From positions 1-35,253 of the forward strand of contig DASXCO010000077.1 of NCBI GenBank assembly GCA_036491125.1: 35,253 nt of DNA. The letters run 5' to 3'. The position numbers and the translations under genes were made by a program. The notes below the pieces were generated by a model. That model saw nothing but the letters and a program-made list of their open reading frames with translations, had not been told where the DNA came from and made no database searches. Within the stretch, counting starts at the first letter, position 1. Every line of letters begins with the position of its first letter. Positions 1-7,732 of the stretch are shown here, piece after piece. The stretch comes from Acidimicrobiales bacterium. GTDB taxonomy: Bacteria > Actinomycetota > Acidimicrobiia > Acidimicrobiales > AC-9.

Positions 1-1
1 C

Positions 2-790
2 GACACCGCGTTCGCTCGCGCTGAGCAGGACGATGAGGTGAGGGTCGTGATCCTCGGCGGCGCCGGGCCGATGTTCTCCTCCGGTCACGACACCGGGTCG
101 TCGCTATACCAGGAGGAAGCGTGAGGTGGCAGTCGACCGCACCCGACGCAGTCGATCAACGGCGGCACTCGCGATGGCGTCGAACGTCTGATGCTCCAGG
201 AGTGGCACTACTTCTTCGAGAACACCCGGCGGTGGCGTAACCTCCGGAAGATCACGATCGGCCAAGCGCATGGCGACGTCTTCGCCGCCGGCCTCATGCT
301 CCTCTGGGCCTGCGACCTCATCGTGTGCGCCGAGGGCACCCGGTTCGCCGACGTCGTCGGCACTCGTCTGGGGATGTGCGGCGTCGAGTACTTCGCTCAT
401 CCGTGGGAGTTCGGTCCCCGCAAGGCCAAGGAGCTGTTGCTGACCGGTGACGCGATCGACGCCGACGAGGCGTACCGGCTTGGCATGGTGACCAAGGTGT
501 TCCCGGGTGATGCGCTCCAGGAGCACACGATCGAGCTCGCCCGGCGCATCGCCCAGCTCCCCACGATGTCGGCGCTGCTCACCAAGGAGGCCGTCAACCA
601 GACGGTCGACAACATGGGCTTCTACAACGCGCTCAACGCCTGCTTCACGCTGCACGAGCTGAACCACTCGCATTGGGCCTGGGTGAACGAGGACCGGTTC
701 CCCATCGCCAAGGAGGACGCCGGGATCCCCAACTGGCGGGAGGCCCCACCGATCGTGCCCGCGGTCAAAGACCGGGTGCGGGCGGACTGA
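2..790 (+). pseudogene. Crotonase-family (enoyl-CoA hydratase-like) gene, 5'-truncated and interrupted by an in-frame stop
   Basis: The reading frame that enters at base 2 (VVILGGAGPMFSSGHD, a crotonase oxyanion-hole region) meets TGA at 122-124 and then resumes in the same frame through HPTQSINGGTRDGVERLMLQEW to the stop at 788-790. Both halves belong to one crotonase of the subgroup with FENTRRWRNLRK and FADVVGTRLGMCG motifs. Between about 117 and 150 another frame reads KREVAVDRTR, so two compensating indels (sequencing, assembly or real) explain the break as well as a nonsense mutation does. A restart at the ATG of MLQEW (191) would lack the substrate-binding half. The positions of the two catalytic glutamates of classical hydratases hold Met and Val, so even an intact protein may not be a hydratase. 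The N-terminus lies outside the window. Confidence 0.6.
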
Positions 791-803
791 CTCCGTTACG
801 GCG

Positions 804-1586
804 CTAGCGGATCCGAGGCTCGATGCGCGAGCCGGAGCGAAACGCCTCTTGCCCTTGCTCCAGCCGTTCGCTCGTCGTGCCGAGCTGCAGGAACACGTTG
901 CCCAGGTCGATGGCCTGGCTTGCGGGGAGGTCCTTGGCCGCCCAGAGCGTCCGCAGCGTCGCCTGCACGGCATGTGGCGGCTGCGCGGCGAAGACGCTCG
1001 CCAGCCGGCGCGCCGCGGGGAGGAGCTCGGACGACGGGACGACCTCGCTGACCAGGCCGAGCCGCTGCGCGGTGGCGGCGCTGATGCGCTCATGACTTCC
1101 GGCGAGGGCCATGCGCAGCACCTCACCGAACGGCATGCGGCGGAGCAGGAGGATCGGCTCGAACGCCGCCACCATCCCATAGGTGACGTGAGGATCGAAG
1201 AAGGTGGCGTGCTCGGCGGCGATGATGACGTCGGACTCGCCGAGCATGTAGAACGCCCCGGCGCACGCCATGCCGTTGACCGCCGCGACCACAGGCTTCC
1301 ACAGCTCCTGGCTCTTCGGACCGAGGTCGCGACCCGGATCCTCGTAGGTCAGCGGGTCGAACGTGAACTCGGGCACGCTCGATCGGTCTATTCCCGTGCA
1401 GAACGCCTTCTCGCCCCGGCCGGTCAGCACGATGGCACGCACGTCGCTGTCGGATCGGAGCGCCTGCCACAGCCGCGTCAGCTCCTGTGTCATCGTGGGG
1501 TCGAACGCGTTGTGCACCTGCGGCCGGTCGAGGGTCACCGTCGCGATCCCGTCAGAGAGCTCGAGGGCCAGGGTCGTGAGGTCCAC
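804..1586 (-). CDS. Crotonase-family protein (enoyl-CoA hydratase/isomerase-like)
   Basis: A 260-residue crotonase fold protein starting at GTG (VDLTTLALELSDG). The frame is open much further upstream, but only from this GTG does the sequence look like the family (VTLDRPQVHNAF near residue 20, oxyanion-hole region CTGIDR, then VNGMACAGAFYML). It should act on a CoA thioester in the cytoplasm. The glutamates corresponding to rat crotonase E144 and E164 are replaced by Tyr (in AGAFYML) and His (in FFDPHVTYGM), so simple hydration is doubtful; isomerase, hydrolase or another crotonase-type reaction is possible. It is a close paralogue of the gene at 1725-2549, which it faces head to head across about 140 bases. 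No clear Shine-Dalgarno sequence precedes the GTG. Confidence 0.85.
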   Translation of the reverse strand: MDLTTLALELSDGIATVTLDRPQVHNAFDPTMTQELTRLWQALRSDSDVRAIVLTGRGEKAFCTGIDRSSVPEFTFDPLTYEDPGRDLGPKSQELWKPVVAAVNGMACAGAFYMLGESDVIIAAEHATFFDPHVTYGMVAAFEPILLLRRMPFGEVLRMALAGSHERISAATAQRLGLVSEVVPSSELLPAARRLASVFAAQPPHAVQATLRTLWAAKDLPASQAIDLGNVFLQLGTTSERLEQGQEAFRSGSRIEPRIR

Positions 1587-1611
1587 GCCGGAGCGTAGCC
1601 CGGGCCACCCC

Positions 1612-1656
1612 CGATCGGCCGGCCCGGGTCGGTACCCGCCCCCGGGCCGGTGATCG
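1612..1656. repeat. Long inverted repeat between divergent crotonase genes
   Basis: CCGGCCCGGG (1619-1628) is matched exactly by CCCGGGCCGG (1641-1650) across a 12-base loop. The arms extend outward as CGATC (1612-1616) and GATCG (1652-1656) with short bulges. This potential 15-bp stem occupies the centre of the divergent promoter region of two paralogous crotonases. It could be an operator for a dimeric repressor or an RNA hairpin in the leader of either gene. The repeat is directly visible; its function is inferred. Confidence 0.6.
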
Positions 1657-1724
1657 CCCGCACTCCGAATCCATTTGATGTAATTTGCCCGACGCCCGCC
1701 GATCAGTGCGGCGAGGGGGTACGG

Positions 1725-2549
1725 GTGGACAGCTTCGAGACGATTCTGTACGAAGAGCGGGACGGCGTCGCCGTGGTCACGCTCAACCGTCCCGAGGTCT
1801 ACAACGCCTTCAACTACGCCATGCAGTTGGAGCTGCGACAGGTCTGGAGATCGCTCCGGACCAACGACGACGTGCGCGCCGTCATTCTGACCGGCGCGGG
1901 CGACAAGGCCTTCTGTACCGGGATCGACCGCCAGGAGGCCATCCAGGAGGGCTACCTCGAGAAGAAGTCCACGCCGTCGAAATCCGGTCGGCAGTCGACG
2001 CCGTTCATGTTCAACGACCCCGGGGCGAATATCAACCCGAAGGAGAACGACCTCTGGAAGCCCGTCGTCGCCGCCGTGAACGGCATGGCGTGCGCTGGCG
2101 CCCTCTACATGCTCGGGGAGGCCGATATCGTCATCGCCGCCGAGCACGCCACCTTCTTCGACCCTCACGTCACCTACGGGATGGTGGCCGGGTTCGAGTC
2201 CGTGCACCTGTTCCAGAAGCTGCCCCTCGGCGAGACACTGCGCGTCGCGCTGCTCGGCGCCCACGAGCGCATGTCGGCTGCTCGGGCCCACCAACTCGGT
2301 CTGGTCTCCGAGGTCGTGCCCGCGGCCGAGCTCCTCGAACGTGCACTCTGGGTCGGAGACAAGATCGCGTCAGCGCCAGTGCTCGCCATCCAGGGAACCC
2401 TCCGCGCCATCTGGATGGCCAATGAGGTTGCCCGCCGCGAGGCGCTACGGCAGGTGTCGTTGTTCGTCTCGCTCGGCACGGAGCGCGAGAACCTCGCCGG
2501 CGGCGAGCAAGCGTTCAAGTCCGGTCGCCGCGAGTGGCGACTGCGCTAG
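1725..2549 (+). CDS. Crotonase-family protein (enoyl-CoA hydratase/isomerase-like), paralogue of 804-1586
   Basis: A 274-residue crotonase. The GTG at 1725 (VDSFETILYEERDG) is chosen because GAGGGGG lies just upstream at ribosome-binding distance and because family similarity begins here; the frame is open back to 1650. It shares long identical stretches with the divergent neighbour (LWKPVVAAVNGMACAGA, AAEHATFFDPHVTYGM), pointing to a local duplication and inversion. Like that neighbour it lacks both classical catalytic glutamates (Tyr and His at the equivalent positions), so the exact reaction on the acyl-CoA is uncertain. A loop of about 15 residues after CTGIDRQEAI is longer than in the paralogue. 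It ends shortly before the operator-bearing promoter of the aldehyde dehydrogenase operon. Confidence 0.85.
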   Translation: MDSFETILYEERDGVAVVTLNRPEVYNAFNYAMQLELRQVWRSLRTNDDVRAVILTGAGDKAFCTGIDRQEAIQEGYLEKKSTPSKSGRQSTPFMFNDPGANINPKENDLWKPVVAAVNGMACAGALYMLGEADIVIAAEHATFFDPHVTYGMVAGFESVHLFQKLPLGETLRVALLGAHERMSAARAHQLGLVSEVVPAAELLERALWVGDKIASAPVLAIQGTLRAIWMANEVARREALRQVSLFVSLGTERENLAGGEQAFKSGRREWRLR

Positions 2550-2556
2550 CGTTCGT

Positions 2557-2587
2557 TTTTGACTGCGACGTCAATATTAGCTATCGT
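2557..2587 (+). promoter_or_regulatory. Promoter with TTGAC-N6-GTCAA operator for the aldehyde dehydrogenase/P450 operon
   Basis: TTGACT (2559-2564) and TATCGT (2582-2587) are separated by 17 bases, a good actinobacterial sigma70-type promoter. The -35 box is the left arm of the inverted repeat TTGACTGCGACGTCAA (2559-2574). The 22 bases 2557-2578 recur without a mismatch at 6552-6573. A repressor bound here would cover the -35 box and spacer. The start at 2626 lies about 38 bases downstream of the -10 box and has its own ribosome-binding site. Confidence 0.65.
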
Positions 2588-2625
2588 CGGCCCAGCCGGG
2601 TCGTCGCGCGCGAAGGGGGCGACAC

Positions 2626-4107
2626 ATGGGTGGAACTGCGGGACCGAGGTCGGAGACGCGGATGCTCGTCGAGGGACGGTTGATCGACGCCGACTCCGAC
2701 AGGACCTTCGACAACGTGAACCCCGCCACCGAGGAGGTGCTCGGTGAGGTCGCCGACGCGTCGCCGGCGGAGTTGCGCCGCGCTATCGACGCCGCCCGCC
2801 GGGCGTTCGACGAGACCAGGTGGTCGACCGACCGGGCCTTCCGCCAGCGTTGTCTCGAGCAGCTCCAGGAGGCGCTGGAGGCCGAGCGGGAGGAGGTACG
2901 CGAGGAGCTGATCCTCGAGGTCGGCTGCCCCCGGATGACCACCCACGGCCCGGCGCTCGACCAGCCGCTCGACGGCGCGCTGCGCTACCCGGCCAAGCTG
3001 ATCGACGAGTTCGCCTGGGAGACCGACCTGCCCGACGCCCCCGGGCAATCGGGCGAGCCGAATACCCGTCAGGTCTGGAAGGAGCCGGTTGGCGTCGTCG
3101 GTGCCATCGTGCCGTGGAACTTCCCTTTCGAGGTCACGCTCAACAAGCTCGGCCAGGCCCTCGCCACCGGTAACACCGTGGTGCTGAAGCCGGCGCCGGA
3201 CACGCCGTGGAACGCGACTCGAATCGGTCGCCTCGTCGTAGAGCGCACCGACATCCCGCCGGGTGTCCTGAACGTTGTCACGTCGTCCGACCACCTGGTC
3301 GGCGAGGAGCTCACGCTCTCGCCCAAGGTCGACATGATCTCGTTCACCGGGTCGACAGCCGTCGGCAAGCGGATCATGGAGAAGGGCGCGGCGACGCTGA
3401 AGCGGGTCTTCCTCGAGCTAGGCGGCAAGTCGGCGACGATCGTGCTCGACGACGCCGACTTCACGACGGCGCTGATGGTCGGGATGGCCGTCTGCTTCCA
3501 CGCCGGGCAGGGCTGCGCCATCCCGACCCGGATGCTTCTCCCCCGCTCGCGCTACGAGGAGGGGGTCGAGCTTCTGAAGCAGTACTTGGGCGCGGCACCA
3601 TACGGCGACCCTCAGCGTCCCGACGTGATGATGGGCCCGCTGATCTCGGCGAAGCAGCGCGATCGGGTGCTCGGCTACATCGAGAAGGGCGTCAAGGAGG
3701 GCGCGACACTCGCCCTCGGCGGCGGCCGCCCGAAGGACTACCCGAACGGCTGGTACGTCGAGCCGACGTTGTTCACCGACGTCGACAACTCGATGACGAT
3801 CGCTCAGGAGGAGATCTTCGGGCCGGTGCTCGTTGCCATCCCCTTCGACGACGACGACGACGCCGTCCGGGTCGCCAACGACAGCCTCTACGGCCTCTCC
3901 GGAGGGGTCTTCTCGGGATCGCTCGAGCGGGCGTTGGCGGTGAGCCGCCGCATCCGCACGGGGACACTCAGCGTCAACGGTGGCGCCTACCACGGCGCCG
4001 ACATCCCGTTCGGCGGCTACAAGCACAGCGGCATCGGGCGCCAGAACGGCCTCGCCGGGTTCGACCAGTACCTCGAGATCAAGTCGCTGGCCTGGCCGAA
4101 GTCATGA
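2626..4107 (+). CDS. NAD(P)-dependent aldehyde dehydrogenase
   Basis: A 493-residue cytoplasmic enzyme of the ALDH superfamily that oxidises an aldehyde to the acid. Visible are PWNFP (163-167) with the cofactor-binding GNTVVLKPAP, FTGSTAVGK (240-248), the general-base glutamate E264 in LELGGKSA, the nucleophile C297 in GQGCAIP, and EEIFGPV near the C-terminus. Length is normal. The ATG is supported by AAGGGGG about 7 bases upstream. Its stop overlaps the P450 start by ATGA, so the two are translationally coupled and may oxidise successive oxidation states of one substrate. Expression is probably governed by the operator at 2557-2578. The natural aldehyde is unknown. Confidence 0.93.
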   Translation: MGGTAGPRSETRMLVEGRLIDADSDRTFDNVNPATEEVLGEVADASPAELRRAIDAARRAFDETRWSTDRAFRQRCLEQLQEALEAEREEVREELILEVGCPRMTTHGPALDQPLDGALRYPAKLIDEFAWETDLPDAPGQSGEPNTRQVWKEPVGVVGAIVPWNFPFEVTLNKLGQALATGNTVVLKPAPDTPWNATRIGRLVVERTDIPPGVLNVVTSSDHLVGEELTLSPKVDMISFTGSTAVGKRIMEKGAATLKRVFLELGGKSATIVLDDADFTTALMVGMAVCFHAGQGCAIPTRMLLPRSRYEEGVELLKQYLGAAPYGDPQRPDVMMGPLISAKQRDRVLGYIEKGVKEGATLALGGGRPKDYPNGWYVEPTLFTDVDNSMTIAQEEIFGPVLVAIPFDDDDDAVRVANDSLYGLSGGVFSGSLERALAVSRRIRTGTLSVNGGAYHGADIPFGGYKHSGIGRQNGLAGFDQYLEIKSLAWPKS

Positions 4108-5297
4108 CCGTCGCCAGCGAGAAGATCTACTACGACCCCTACGACTTCGACATCGACACCGACCCCTACCCGCTGTGGAAGCGGATGCGCGACGGGGCAC
4201 CGCTTTACTACAACGAGAAGTACGACTTCTTCGCGATCAGCCGCTTCGACGACGTCGAAAAGGGGCTGATCGATTGGGAGACGTACCGGTCCGGTCGTGG
4301 TTCGGTCCTCGAGATCATCAAGGCGAACATCGAGATACCGCCGGGAAGCATCCTGTTCGAGGATCCGCCCCTCCACGATCTGCACCGCGGGATCCTGTCG
4401 CGGGTGTTCACCCCGAGGCGGATGAACGCGATCGAGCCGATGGTGCGGGACTTCTGCGCCCAGACCCTCGACCCGCTCGTCGGCTCGGGGCATTTCGACT
4501 TCATCCGTGACCTCGGGGTGTACATGCCGACGCGCACGATCGGCTATCTGCTTGGTATCCCCGAACAGGATCAGGAGGCGATCCGCGTACGCCTCGACGA
4601 GGGCCTGCGACTCGGCGACGGCGAGGGCGCGCCGCCGGCACAAGCCGACTTCACCGGGGAGATGTTCGCCGAGTACATCGACTGGCGCGCCGAGCACCCG
4701 TCGGACGACCTCATGACCGAGCTCCTGAACGCCGAGGTCGAGGACCACACCGGTGCCACCCGACGACTCACGCGCCAGGAGATCCTCGGCTACGTCTCCT
4801 TGCTGGCCGGGGCCGGGAACGAGACGACGACGAGGCTGATCGGCTGGACCGGCAAGCTGCTCGCCGCCCACCCCGACCAGCGGCGCGAGATCGTAGAGAA
4901 CAGGACCCTGGTCCCGCAGGCGATCGAGGAGATCCTACGCTTCGAGGCGCCGTCGCCGGTGCAGGCGCGCTACGTCGCCCGCGACGTCGAGTATCACGGT
5001 CAACCAGTGCCGGAAGGCAGCGTCATGCTCCTGCTCAACGGCTCGGCCAACCGGGACGAGCGCCGTTGGCGGGATCCCGATCGCTTCGACATCCATCGCG
5101 AGTCCAAGCAGCACCTGGCCTTCGGCTACGGCATCCACTTCTGCCTCGGCGCCGCGCTCGCCCGTCTCGAGGGGCGGGTGGCACTCGACGAAGTGCTTCA
5201 GCGGTTCCCCGAATGGGAGGTTGATTGGGACGAGGCGGTGCAGGCCCGCACGTCCACCGTCCGCGGCTGGGAGCGGCTTCCCGTCGTCATCGGCTGA
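4104..5297 (+). CDS. Cytochrome P450 (soluble bacterial class)
   Basis: A 397-residue haem monooxygenase. The I-helix oxygen-activation motif AGAGNETT is near residues 235-242, the K-helix ExxR is EEILR near 275, and the cysteine-ligand loop FGYGIHFCLG places the haem thiolate at C347. There is no membrane anchor, as usual for bacterial P450s that take electrons from a ferredoxin; no ferredoxin or reductase gene is nearby. It overlaps the aldehyde dehydrogenase stop (ATGA), so the pair forms one operon and may hydroxylate and then oxidise a terpenoid-, steroid- or alkyl-type substrate. That substrate class is inferred only from the neighbouring CoA-oxidation genes. Confidence 0.93.
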   Translation: MTVASEKIYYDPYDFDIDTDPYPLWKRMRDGAPLYYNEKYDFFAISRFDDVEKGLIDWETYRSGRGSVLEIIKANIEIPPGSILFEDPPLHDLHRGILSRVFTPRRMNAIEPMVRDFCAQTLDPLVGSGHFDFIRDLGVYMPTRTIGYLLGIPEQDQEAIRVRLDEGLRLGDGEGAPPAQADFTGEMFAEYIDWRAEHPSDDLMTELLNAEVEDHTGATRRLTRQEILGYVSLLAGAGNETTTRLIGWTGKLLAAHPDQRREIVENRTLVPQAIEEILRFEAPSPVQARYVARDVEYHGQPVPEGSVMLLLNGSANRDERRWRDPDRFDIHRESKQHLAFGYGIHFCLGAALARLEGRVALDEVLQRFPEWEVDWDEAVQARTSTVRGWERLPVVIG

Positions 5298-5299
5298 GA

Positions 5300-5321
5300 G
5301 GAGCCACCAGCTGGTGGCTCC
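5300..5321. terminator. Bidirectional terminator hairpin between convergent P450 and amidohydrolase genes
   Basis: A perfect 22-base palindrome, GGAGCCACCAG followed directly by CTGGTGGCTCC, lies in the 36-base gap between the convergent genes. It can fold as a GC-rich stem with a tight loop on either transcript. No T-run follows on either side, so termination may be of the short-tail kind common in actinobacteria. Confidence 0.6.
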
Positions 5322-5333
5322 CTCTGCGCAACC

Positions 5334-6533
5334 TCAGGCTGTGCTGCCGACCGGCACGTCGGCGTTCATCAAGCGAGCGAGGTTCCCGCCCATGATCTTG
5401 CGGGCCACCTCGTCCGGCAGCCCCTCGAGCTCCTCGACGTACGTGGCGGGACTGGCGAGACCCTCGGCATGAGGGAAGTCCGACCCGAACAGCACGCGGT
5501 CGACACCAACGAGCTCGGCGACCGCGCCAAGGTCGTCCTCCCAGAACGGGCTGATGTGGATCTGTCGCTTGAAGACCGAGACGGGCTCCTCGAGAAAGTC
5601 CTGCGGCATCTTCTTGTAGACGTCGGCCAGGTTCTGCAGCAGCGGCTCGACCCAGCTGCTCCCGTTCTCGATCACCGCGACCTTGAGCTGTGGGAAGCGG
5701 GAGAGCGCACCGTGGCAGATGAGGGACGACACCGCGTCCTCGACCGGTCGCCACGCGTGGACCATCCGGAAGGCCTGAGGCTGGAACGGCAGCATCTCAC
5801 TGTCGGAGCCCACCCACTCGTTGGCGTAGCGATCGTAGCCGCTGTCGGACGAGTGCAGGGCGACGAGGATGCCATGGTCGACGACCCTCTCCCAGAAGGG
5901 GTCGAACTCCGGCAGGGCGAACGACCGGGGCCCACGGAACCCCGTTACCGGCGCGGGTCGGATGAGCACGACGCGAGCGCCGCGGGCTACGACCCACTCG
6001 AGCTCCTCGATGGCGCGATCGACGATCGGCAGCGTGATCACCGGCGTCGCGAAGATCCGTCCCTTGTAGTCGAAATTCCACGTCTCGTGCATCCACTCGT
6101 TGAGCGAGTGGATGACCGCATGCGTCGCTTCCGGATCGTCACGAAGGCGCTCCTCGAGCACGCTGGCGAGCGTCGGGAACATGAGCGAGCGATCGATGCC
6201 CTGCTCGTCCATGAGCTCGAGCCGCGGACCGGGCTCGCGGAATGCAGGAATCGAACGCATGGGTTCACCGAAGAGCGTACGGCGGTCCTTGCCCTCGGGG
6301 TTGCCGCGGCGAAAGTACTCCTCCATCGACCCCGGCCGGGCGACGACATCGAACGTCGGGTTCGGGATGTAGTTGCTGATGCGACCTTTGACGACGATCT
6401 TCGTGCGCCCCCGCACCTCGACGTAGTCCACGGCAGCCTTGTACCGGTCGGGCAGGAACTTCGTAAACGCGTCGCGCGTCTCGTAGAGGTGGTTGTCGGC
6501 ATCGAATACCGTGAAGTCACTCATCCTGGCCAT
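5334..6533 (-). CDS. Amidohydrolase-2 family protein (metal-dependent TIM-barrel hydrolase or decarboxylase)
   Basis: A 399-residue member of the amidohydrolase-related group that contains ACMSD-type decarboxylases. It shows the N-terminal DADNH metal-site motif, HSSDSGYDRY in the middle, the VIENGSSW strand, and the C-terminal FGSDFPHAEG aspartate motif. The frame has three close ATGs. The first (6542) overlaps the -10 box, so it is rejected; the ATG at 6533 sits seven bases after TATCAT, giving a leaderless message, and is chosen. The ATG at 6524 remains possible. It is divergent from the acyl-CoA dehydrogenase operon and shares its operator. Proteins of this group often accompany actinobacterial P450 and CoA-oxidation genes, where they may hydrolyse or decarboxylate ring-cleavage products; the substrate is unknown. 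Confidence 0.85.
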   Translation of the reverse strand: MARMSDFTVFDADNHLYETRDAFTKFLPDRYKAAVDYVEVRGRTKIVVKGRISNYIPNPTFDVVARPGSMEEYFRRGNPEGKDRRTLFGEPMRSIPAFREPGPRLELMDEQGIDRSLMFPTLASVLEERLRDDPEATHAVIHSLNEWMHETWNFDYKGRIFATPVITLPIVDRAIEELEWVVARGARVVLIRPAPVTGFRGPRSFALPEFDPFWERVVDHGILVALHSSDSGYDRYANEWVGSDSEMLPFQPQAFRMVHAWRPVEDAVSSLICHGALSRFPQLKVAVIENGSSWVEPLLQNLADVYKKMPQDFLEEPVSVFKRQIHISPFWEDDLGAVAELVGVDRVLFGSDFPHAEGLASPATYVEELEGLPDEVARKIMGGNLARLMNADVPVGSTA

Positions 6534-6540
6534 GTCGGGC

Positions 6541-6583
6541 ATGATAGTGCGTTTTGACTGCGACGTCAATATTGGAATACGCT
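6541..6583. promoter_or_regulatory. Back-to-back overlapping promoters built on the TTGAC-N6-GTCAA operator
   Basis: The palindrome TTGACTGCGACGTCAA (6554-6569) provides both -35 boxes. On the plus strand TTGACT (6554-6559) is followed after 18 bases by TACGCT (6578-6583), leading to the ATG at 6593. On the minus strand TTGACG (complement of 6564-6569) is followed after 17 bases by TATCAT (complement of 6541-6546), leading to the ATG at 6533. Both messages would be leaderless or nearly so. Bases 6552-6573 are identical to 2557-2578. A single bound repressor would silence both directions. Confidence 0.65.
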
Positions 6584-6592
6584 GCTACGGTG

Positions 6593-7732
6593 ATGCAGGA
6601 CCTGTCGGCCGACCAGCAGTTCTTCAGGGGGACCACGTCGAAGTTCCTCGATGAGCAGATGCCGACAGGTGAGCTGCGTCGCCGTCGCGACACTCAAGCC
6701 GGCTTCGACGAGAAGTACTGGCACCGGGGCGCCGACCTCGGTTGGACCTCGCTCCTGGTCGGCGAACACCTCGGGGGCGGCACCGTCAGCGGCGATGGCC
6801 TCGTTGACCTGAGCCTGGTCGCCTACGAGTTCGGCCGCCACGCCGCGCCGGGGCCGCTCGTGCCGGACAACATAGTCGCCGCCACCCTCGCCGCGGCAGG
6901 CACCGACGCGCACGCAGGCCTGATCGGTGATCTCCTGTCGGGCGGGTCGATCGCGTCCTGGGCGCTGAGCGAACCGCCGCCCCACGACCGTCTTGACGAC
7001 GTGACCCTCGACATAGGCGTCGACGGCGGCGACGTCGCGCTGAACGGCGTGAAGCGCCCGGTCGAATCCGCGCGACAGGCAGACCACCTGCTCGTGACCG
7101 GTCGCACGGGCACCGGTCTGACGCAGGTCCTCGTTCCGACCGACGCCGCTGGCGTCTCCGTGGAGCCGATGCGGACGGTCGACTTGACGCGGCGCTTCGA
7201 TCGCGTGATCTTCGACGATGTCAGGTTGCCCGCCAGGACGGTGATCGGCGAGGTGGGCGGTGCCGGCGGGCAGGTGGAACGCCAGCTCCAGATGGCCCTC
7301 GTCCTCGTCAACGCCGAGTGCGTCGGCGCCATGCAGACCGGCTTCGACATGACGCTCGAGTGGATGTTCGACAGATACTCGTTCGGGCGGCCGCTGGCGT
7401 CGTACCAGGAGCTGAAGCATCGCCTCGCCGATATGAAGACATGGCTGGAGGCGAGCCACGCCATCAGCGACGCGGCGGCCGCAGCAGTTGGGTCGGGCTC
7501 GCCCGACGGGGCAGAGCTCGTCAGCGCAGCAAAGGCGTTCATCGGTGAGTATGGCACCCAGCTGCTGCAGGACTGCGTGCAGCTCCACGGCGGGATCGGT
7601 GTCACGTTCGACCACGACCTGCACCTCTTCCTCCGCCGGCACACCGTGAACCGGGCCTTGTACGGCACCCCCGCAGAGCACCGGCAGCGGATCGCTGACC
7701 TGGTCGAACAGCAGAAGGGGGTAGTGGCGTGA
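6593..7732 (+). CDS. Acyl-CoA dehydrogenase, first partner of a pair
   Basis: A 379-residue flavoprotein-family protein (N-terminal helical domain, middle beta domain, C-terminal helical domain). The C-terminal motifs DRYSFGRPLASYQELKHRLADM and LHGGIGVTFDHDLHLFLRR are typical of the smaller partner in actinobacterial FadE pairs. The ATG at 6593 follows GTG at 6590, and both lie a few bases after the -10 box, so the start is leaderless; the frame extends upstream only into the operator. The stop overlaps the next acyl-CoA dehydrogenase by GTGA. Adjacent pairs of such genes form alpha2beta2 enzymes in mycobacterial cholesterol degradation, and the same is inferred here. The acyl chain is unknown. 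Confidence 0.88.
   Translation: MQDLSADQQFFRGTTSKFLDEQMPTGELRRRRDTQAGFDEKYWHRGADLGWTSLLVGEHLGGGTVSGDGLVDLSLVAYEFGRHAAPGPLVPDNIVAATLAAAGTDAHAGLIGDLLSGGSIASWALSEPPPHDRLDDVTLDIGVDGGDVALNGVKRPVESARQADHLLVTGRTGTGLTQVLVPTDAAGVSVEPMRTVDLTRRFDRVIFDDVRLPARTVIGEVGGAGGQVERQLQMALVLVNAECVGAMQTGFDMTLEWMFDRYSFGRPLASYQELKHRLADMKTWLEASHAISDAAAAAVGSGSPDGAELVSAAKAFIGEYGTQLLQDCVQLHGGIGVTFDHDLHLFLRRHTVNRALYGTPAEHRQRIADLVEQQKGVVA

Noticed and set aside
1587-2294. N-terminal extension of the minus-strand crotonase frame (open from 2294)
   Set aside because: It is antisense to the plus-strand crotonase, reads as low-complexity GC-frame protein, and family similarity starts only at the GTG at 1586.
3207-4103. Upstream extension of the P450 frame inside the aldehyde dehydrogenase gene
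   Set aside because: Arg-rich shadow translation of the dehydrogenase; the P450 begins at the ATGA overlap.
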